Source of the DNA: an uncultured Bacteroides sp.
Lineage (GTDB): Bacteria; Bacteroidota; Bacteroidia; Cytophagales; Cyclobacteriaceae
DNA length: 64,000 nt
NCBI GenBank assembly: GCA_902168185.1
Contig: CABHOV010000076.1
Span: 62,001 to 126,000, forward strand
Reading direction: 5' to 3'
Under the pieces are notes generated by a model. That model was given only the letters and a program-made list of their open reading frames with translations, did not search any database and was not told where the DNA came from. The translations under genes were made by a program, and so were the position numbers. This document shows, piece by piece, positions 61,175 through 64,000 of this stretch (its first letter is position 1; every line of letters starts with the position of its first letter).

Positions 61175-61961
61175 GGCTCGATTCGATTAATTGCGTGAGG
61201 TGTACAAACTCCTCCACGGAAAGCTGCTCAGCGCGTTTGTCAAGCAGTTTAAGGGACGAAATTTCGGGAAGCAAAGCTAGCGGTTTTAGGGCGTTGCGCA
61301 AGGTCTTCCTACGGTTGTTAAAACCTTGCTTCACCACCTTTACAAAGAGTTGTTCATCACATTCAAGATGGGTCCTGCTATTGCGTTGAAGCCGTATCAC
61401 AGCCGACATCACTTTCGGTGGTGGTATAAATACTCCGGGTGGTACTTTGAATAAGAATTCAATATCGTAATAAGCTTGCAGCAGCACGCTTAAGATGCCA
61501 TACGTTTTGCTTCCATGTTTCTCGGCGATACGTTCGGCAACTTCTTTTTGAAGCATGCATATCACTTGGTCAACCTGATCACGATGTTGCAGTACTTTAA
61601 AAAATATCTGCGATGAAATGTTATAGGGGAAATTACCAATGATCGAGAATTTACCCGGAAAAAATTCCGTCAATTCCATTTTCAGAAAGTCACCTTCTAT
61701 AATGTTACTCTTCAATGCAGGGTAATGCGTATGCAGATACTTCACTGAATCACGATCAATCTCGATGAGCTTTAACTGAAGCTTTTTGTCGGTAACCATG
61801 TACTGCGTGAGTACACCCATACCAGGTCCTATTTCCAAAACCGGAAGGCTTTCGCCTTCAATCTTTAATGATTCAACAATTTTACGCGCAACACCTTGGT
61901 CATGCAAAAAATGCTGTCCCAACGATTTCTTCGCTCTTACTCTATAAATTGACTTATCCAT
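61149..61961 (-). CDS. rsmA: 16S rRNA dimethyladenosine transferase
   Basis: A 270-residue SAM-dependent methyltransferase that dimethylates A1518 and A1519 of 16S rRNA. Marks are RAKKSLGQHFLHDQGVARKIV, the SAM loop LEIGPGMGVLTQYM, the acidic IEGDFLKME, and the catalytic NFPYNISSQIFF. The C-terminal helical domain has VKQGFNNRRKTLRNALKPL. It is the first gene of an operon with mgtE and the hydroxyacid dehydrogenase, and is divergent from pdxA across a palindromic repeat. Confidence 0.97.
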   Translation of the reverse strand: MDKSIYRVRAKKSLGQHFLHDQGVARKIVESLKIEGESLPVLEIGPGMGVLTQYMVTDKKLQLKLIEIDRDSVKYLHTHYPALKSNIIEGDFLKMELTEFFPGKFSIIGNFPYNISSQIFFKVLQHRDQVDQVICMLQKEVAERIAEKHGSKTYGILSVLLQAYYDIEFLFKVPPGVFIPPPKVMSAVIRLQRNSRTHLECDEQLFVKVVKQGFNNRRKTLRNALKPLALLPEISSLKLLDKRAEQLSVEEFVHLTQLIESSRGTASTGV

Positions 61962-62007
61962 GAGGTGCTAAAAGTACAAAGAGAATGTAAGATGTGGGCT
62001 ATGTGGG

Positions 62008-62208
62008 CAAAGACTGAAGTTGAGAAGACGGAAAGTTTAAAAGACCGGAAGACCGAAAGTCGGGAAGTTTGATGACATGAAGTGAGCAGATATATAGCGC
62101 TCTGAGCTCGCATCATTCATTCATTGATCCCTGCCTTTCTCTTCCAATCTTTACGACTCTCAACCTCTTTCTTCGGTCACTCACTTTGCTGCACTTTCGG
62201 ACTTTCCA
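62008..62208. repeat. Purine-arm/pyrimidine-arm palindromic repeat, copy 2
   Basis: The same layout as copy 1 but shorter and more degenerate: purine-rich units (GAAGTTGAGAAGACGGAAAG, AAAAGACCGGAAGAC, CGAAAGTCGGGAAG) from 62008 to about 62085, a centre with TATATAGCGCTCTGAGCTC, then pyrimidine-rich units (CCTTTCTCTTCC, TTCTTCGGTC, CTTTCGGACTTTCC) to 62208. It shares AAAAGACCGGAAGAC (62039-62053) with the opposite strand of copy 1. It fills the gap between divergent rsmA and pdxA. Confidence 0.7.
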
Positions 62209-62250
62209 TCATTATTTACTAAATCGCAATGAATTCATTCCTTAGCTTAC

Positions 62251-63270
62251 ATGACTCAAACACAAAAACCTCGCATTGGTATTACTCTTGGTGACCTGAA
62301 TGGCGTTGGGCCTGAAGTGGTGATCAAAGCACTGGCAGACAATCGCCTGCTCAATTTAATTACTCCGGTTATATATGGATCTGCACGGGCGATTTCATTT
62401 TATAAGAAGCAGTTAAACATTGAGGAATTTAATTACTCCCAGGTTCGTAACAAGGGACAGTTCACTGCGAAGACGATCAACGTGGTGAATAGTTGGGAAG
62501 ATACCGTTGAGATCACTCCGGGGAAAGCATCCAAGGAGACTGGCAAGGCAGCTCTGATCGCTTTAAAGCAAGCGTGTGAAGAACTAAAGGAAGGATTAAT
62601 TGATGCGTTGGTAACGGCTCCTATCGACAAACTCAGTATTCATAGTGAAGAGTTTCCATTCAAAGGTCATACAGAATTTCTTACCACATACTTTGGCGCA
62701 ACGGAGAGCCTGATGTTTATGGTAAGCAATACGCTGCGTGTCGGTTTGGTAACAGAACATATTCCGGTAAAAGATGTAGCAGCGGCTATATCAAAAGAGA
62801 AAATCGAAGCTAAGCTTCGACTCATGGAGCAATCGCTTCGTAAAGATTTTGGAATCGCTAAACCCAAGATTGCTGTACTCGGATTGAATCCGCATGCTGG
62901 CGATGGTGGTTTAATCGGTCAGGAGGATGAGTTGATCATCAAGCCTGTGGTTAATGACCAGCGAAATAAAGGCAAGTTGGTATATGGACCGTTTCCGGCT
63001 GATGGCTTTTTTGCTTCAGGACAATATGCCAAGTATGATGCCGTGCTGGCCATGTATCACGATCAGGGTCTTATCCCTTTCAAATCTATCGCCTTTGATG
63101 AGGGGATAAACTTCACAGCCGGATTACCCATTGTACGAACCTCTCCTGACCATGGCACGGGCTATACGATAGCAGGTAAAAACCAGGCAAGTGAGAGCTC
63201 ACTTCGCGAAGCCATTTATAGAGCACATGATATTTTTAAACATCGATTTGAACCATCCACAGAAAAATAA
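62251..63270 (+). CDS. pdxA: 4-hydroxythreonine-4-phosphate dehydrogenase
   Basis: A 339-residue NAD-dependent enzyme of pyridoxal phosphate synthesis. Family marks are RIGITLGDLNGVGPEVVIKAL, LVTAPIDKLSIH, FKGHTEFLTTYF, LGLNPHAGDGGLIGQEDE, MYHDQGLIPFK and GLPIVRTSPDHGTGYTIAGK; metal-binding His residues lie in FKGHTEF, YHDQG and PDHGTG. Normal length. In Bacteroidota pdxA is commonly followed by DUF177 and rpmF, which fits the partial gene at the right edge. Confidence 0.97.
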   Translation: MTQTQKPRIGITLGDLNGVGPEVVIKALADNRLLNLITPVIYGSARAISFYKKQLNIEEFNYSQVRNKGQFTAKTINVVNSWEDTVEITPGKASKETGKAALIALKQACEELKEGLIDALVTAPIDKLSIHSEEFPFKGHTEFLTTYFGATESLMFMVSNTLRVGLVTEHIPVKDVAAAISKEKIEAKLRLMEQSLRKDFGIAKPKIAVLGLNPHAGDGGLIGQEDELIIKPVVNDQRNKGKLVYGPFPADGFFASGQYAKYDAVLAMYHDQGLIPFKSIAFDEGINFTAGLPIVRTSPDHGTGYTIAGKNQASESSLREAIYRAHDIFKHRFEPSTEK

Positions 63271-63362
63271 GCTTACTTAGGTAGGCCATTTTTACCACTT
63301 GACCAGACTGGTAAGGTTAGTTTTTATTAATGGTTATATTTGATCTTCAAGTATTAGTTGAA

Positions 63363-63749
63363 ATGGATATCGTCACTAAGAAGCAACTGAACATACTTAT
63401 TCAACTGGCTGAAGCCGACAAGCACTTTGCTAAGATCGAGCGTGAACTGATTTTTAAAATTGCCAGAGAGCGTAAATTTCCAGAAGAAGAAGTATTGGAG
63501 CTAATCCGTAACCCGGAGCCTATCGATTCGTTGGGTGCTCTTTCTTTGGATCAGAAGTTCGATTACCTGATGTCTAGCGTGGAGCTGGTGTTTGTGGACC
63601 AGAATGTATTTGAGAGTGAGATCATTTTCACAAAAAACATCGCCATCAAACTAGGTTTCAAAAAAGGTGTTATCGACTTTTTTATCGAAAACTATGGTAA
63701 AAAATCACGTCAGGAATTAAAGGATGTAGCCATCCATGAATACATCTAA
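63363..63749 (+). CDS. TerB-like protein (second in the window)
   Basis: A 128-residue all-helical acidic protein. The start at 63363 (MDIVTKKQLNILIQLAEADKHFA) is chosen over the open frame 11 codons earlier. The two halves (IQLAEADKHFAKIERELIFKIARERKFPEEEVLELI and VFVDQNVFESEIIFTKNIAIKLGF) resemble the TerB-type acidic helical repeats and the protein at 6960-7394. Function unknown. Confidence 0.7.
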   Translation: MDIVTKKQLNILIQLAEADKHFAKIERELIFKIARERKFPEEEVLELIRNPEPIDSLGALSLDQKFDYLMSSVELVFVDQNVFESEIIFTKNIAIKLGFKKGVIDFFIENYGKKSRQELKDVAIHEYI

Positions 63750-63834
63750 ATCTTTTCAGCTCGTATTCTGACCTGTTTATTGCTTTAAAAATGCGGTCCT
63801 AGACGCTTGGAATTGATGATTTACGCAATTTCTG

Positions 63835-63874
63835 TACACGTTCGTGTAGAATTTCATTAATTCTCCTAAATTTG
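63835..63874 (+). promoter_or_regulatory. Promoter region of the DUF177 gene with overlapping palindrome
   Basis: TAAATTTG (63867-63874) is a perfect -7 box, 35 bases before the predicted GTG. At the expected -33 position there is no TTG but a perfect palindrome, TACACG-TT-CGTGTA (63835-63848), which may be an activator or repressor site. Confidence 0.55.
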
Positions 63875-63909
63875 CCGACTAATTTTAAAAGCCTTTCGGG
63901 GCGCGATTT

Positions 63910-64000
63910 GTGGGGGCTTATAGCGTAAATATTCTCAGCCTGAGCAACAAAATTCACCATTTCAATTATGATCTAGGTGATATGTTTTTCAAGGAATACG
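63910..64000 (+). CDS. DUF177 (YceD-type) protein, N-terminus only
   Basis: A partial gene running off the right edge. The frame from GTG at 63910 reads GAYSVNILSLSNKIHHFNYD followed by LGDMFFKEY, the pattern at the start of Bacteroidota DUF177 proteins (an ILxLxNKxHxFxFxIxDxFF-type strand pair). There is a stop in frame at 63886-63888 and no ATG before residue 25, so GTG is the likely start. DUF177 is usually followed by rpmF (ribosomal protein L32) and fatty acid synthesis genes; those would lie beyond the window. Confidence 0.7.
   Translation, partial: MGAYSVNILSLSNKIHHFNYDLGDMFFKEY

Noticed and set aside
1-64000. Mobile elements, prophage, tRNA or rRNA genes and CRISPR arrays
   Set aside because: No transposase, integrase, phage structural gene, tRNA-like fold, rRNA segment or repeat-spacer array was found on reading both strands.

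Overview
The window comes from a Bacteroidota chromosome, most likely order Cytophagales. The grounds are two SusC/SusD outer-membrane pairs, a type IX secretion sorting domain, VCBS/ASPIC and ELWxxDGT repeat proteins, a zinc-free two-domain HisB, promoters of the TTG-N17-20-TAnnTTTG type, and A-rich rather than strong Shine-Dalgarno leaders. No tRNA, rRNA, CRISPR array, transposase, integrase or phage gene was seen. It is ordinary chromosomal sequence with about 58 genes, two of them broken (a DUF4260 gene by a frameshift, a susD gene by an in-frame TAA).

Layout. 0-7.4 kb: small stress and regulatory units: an ArsR regulator ahead of an ene-reductase/DoxX operon, a ModF-like tandem ATPase, a GyrI-like protein, an alpha/beta hydrolase with a small secreted partner, and a divergent MerR regulator. 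7.4-14.4 kb: housekeeping genes (glycosyltransferase, miaA, MBL hydrolase, NFACT/RqcH, Nudix, TPR lipoprotein). 14.7-22.2 kb: the complete histidine operon hisG-D-C-B-H-A-F-IE, preceded by a 24-residue leader peptide with five consecutive His codons and a terminator hairpin, i.e. a ribosome-mediated attenuator, and closed by a strong terminator. 22.2-32.7 kb: a flavin oxidoreductase lacking the redox cysteines, a sensor histidine kinase with an extra C-terminal domain, PAP2, ribE, small membrane and regulatory proteins, DUF72, and a TM2/DUF2752/DUF4870-like/M48 operon. 32.8-42 kb: susC-susD(broken)-VCBS lipoprotein. 42-48 kb: cysS, yidD, and a sugar-oxidation set (GMC flavoenzyme, Gluconate_2-dh3 subunit, Tat-exported Gfo/Idh enzyme). 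48-57 kb: a second susC/susD pair divergent from a 1193-aa T9SS-exported ELWxxDGT protein. 57-64 kb: HIT, greA, pentapeptide protein, 2-hydroxyacid dehydrogenase, mgtE, rsmA, pdxA, a TerB-like protein and the start of a DUF177 (YceD) gene that probably leads into rpmF and fatty-acid genes.

Three non-gene patterns stand out. (1) The his attenuator. (2) A genome-style excess of TATA: isoleucine is written ATA mainly when the preceding codon ends in T (16 of 21 such Ile codons in hisG+hisD, against 3 of 35 after other codons), and the spacers are TATA-rich too, so the pressure seems to act on DNA rather than protein. (3) Two copies of a purine-arm/pyrimidine-arm palindromic repeat family, each filling a gap between divergent genes (miaA/10143 and rsmA/pdxA). 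Several paired operator-like palindromes (MerR, ArsR and LacI-type) are also visible. All functional calls come from reading the sequence by eye; no search was run.
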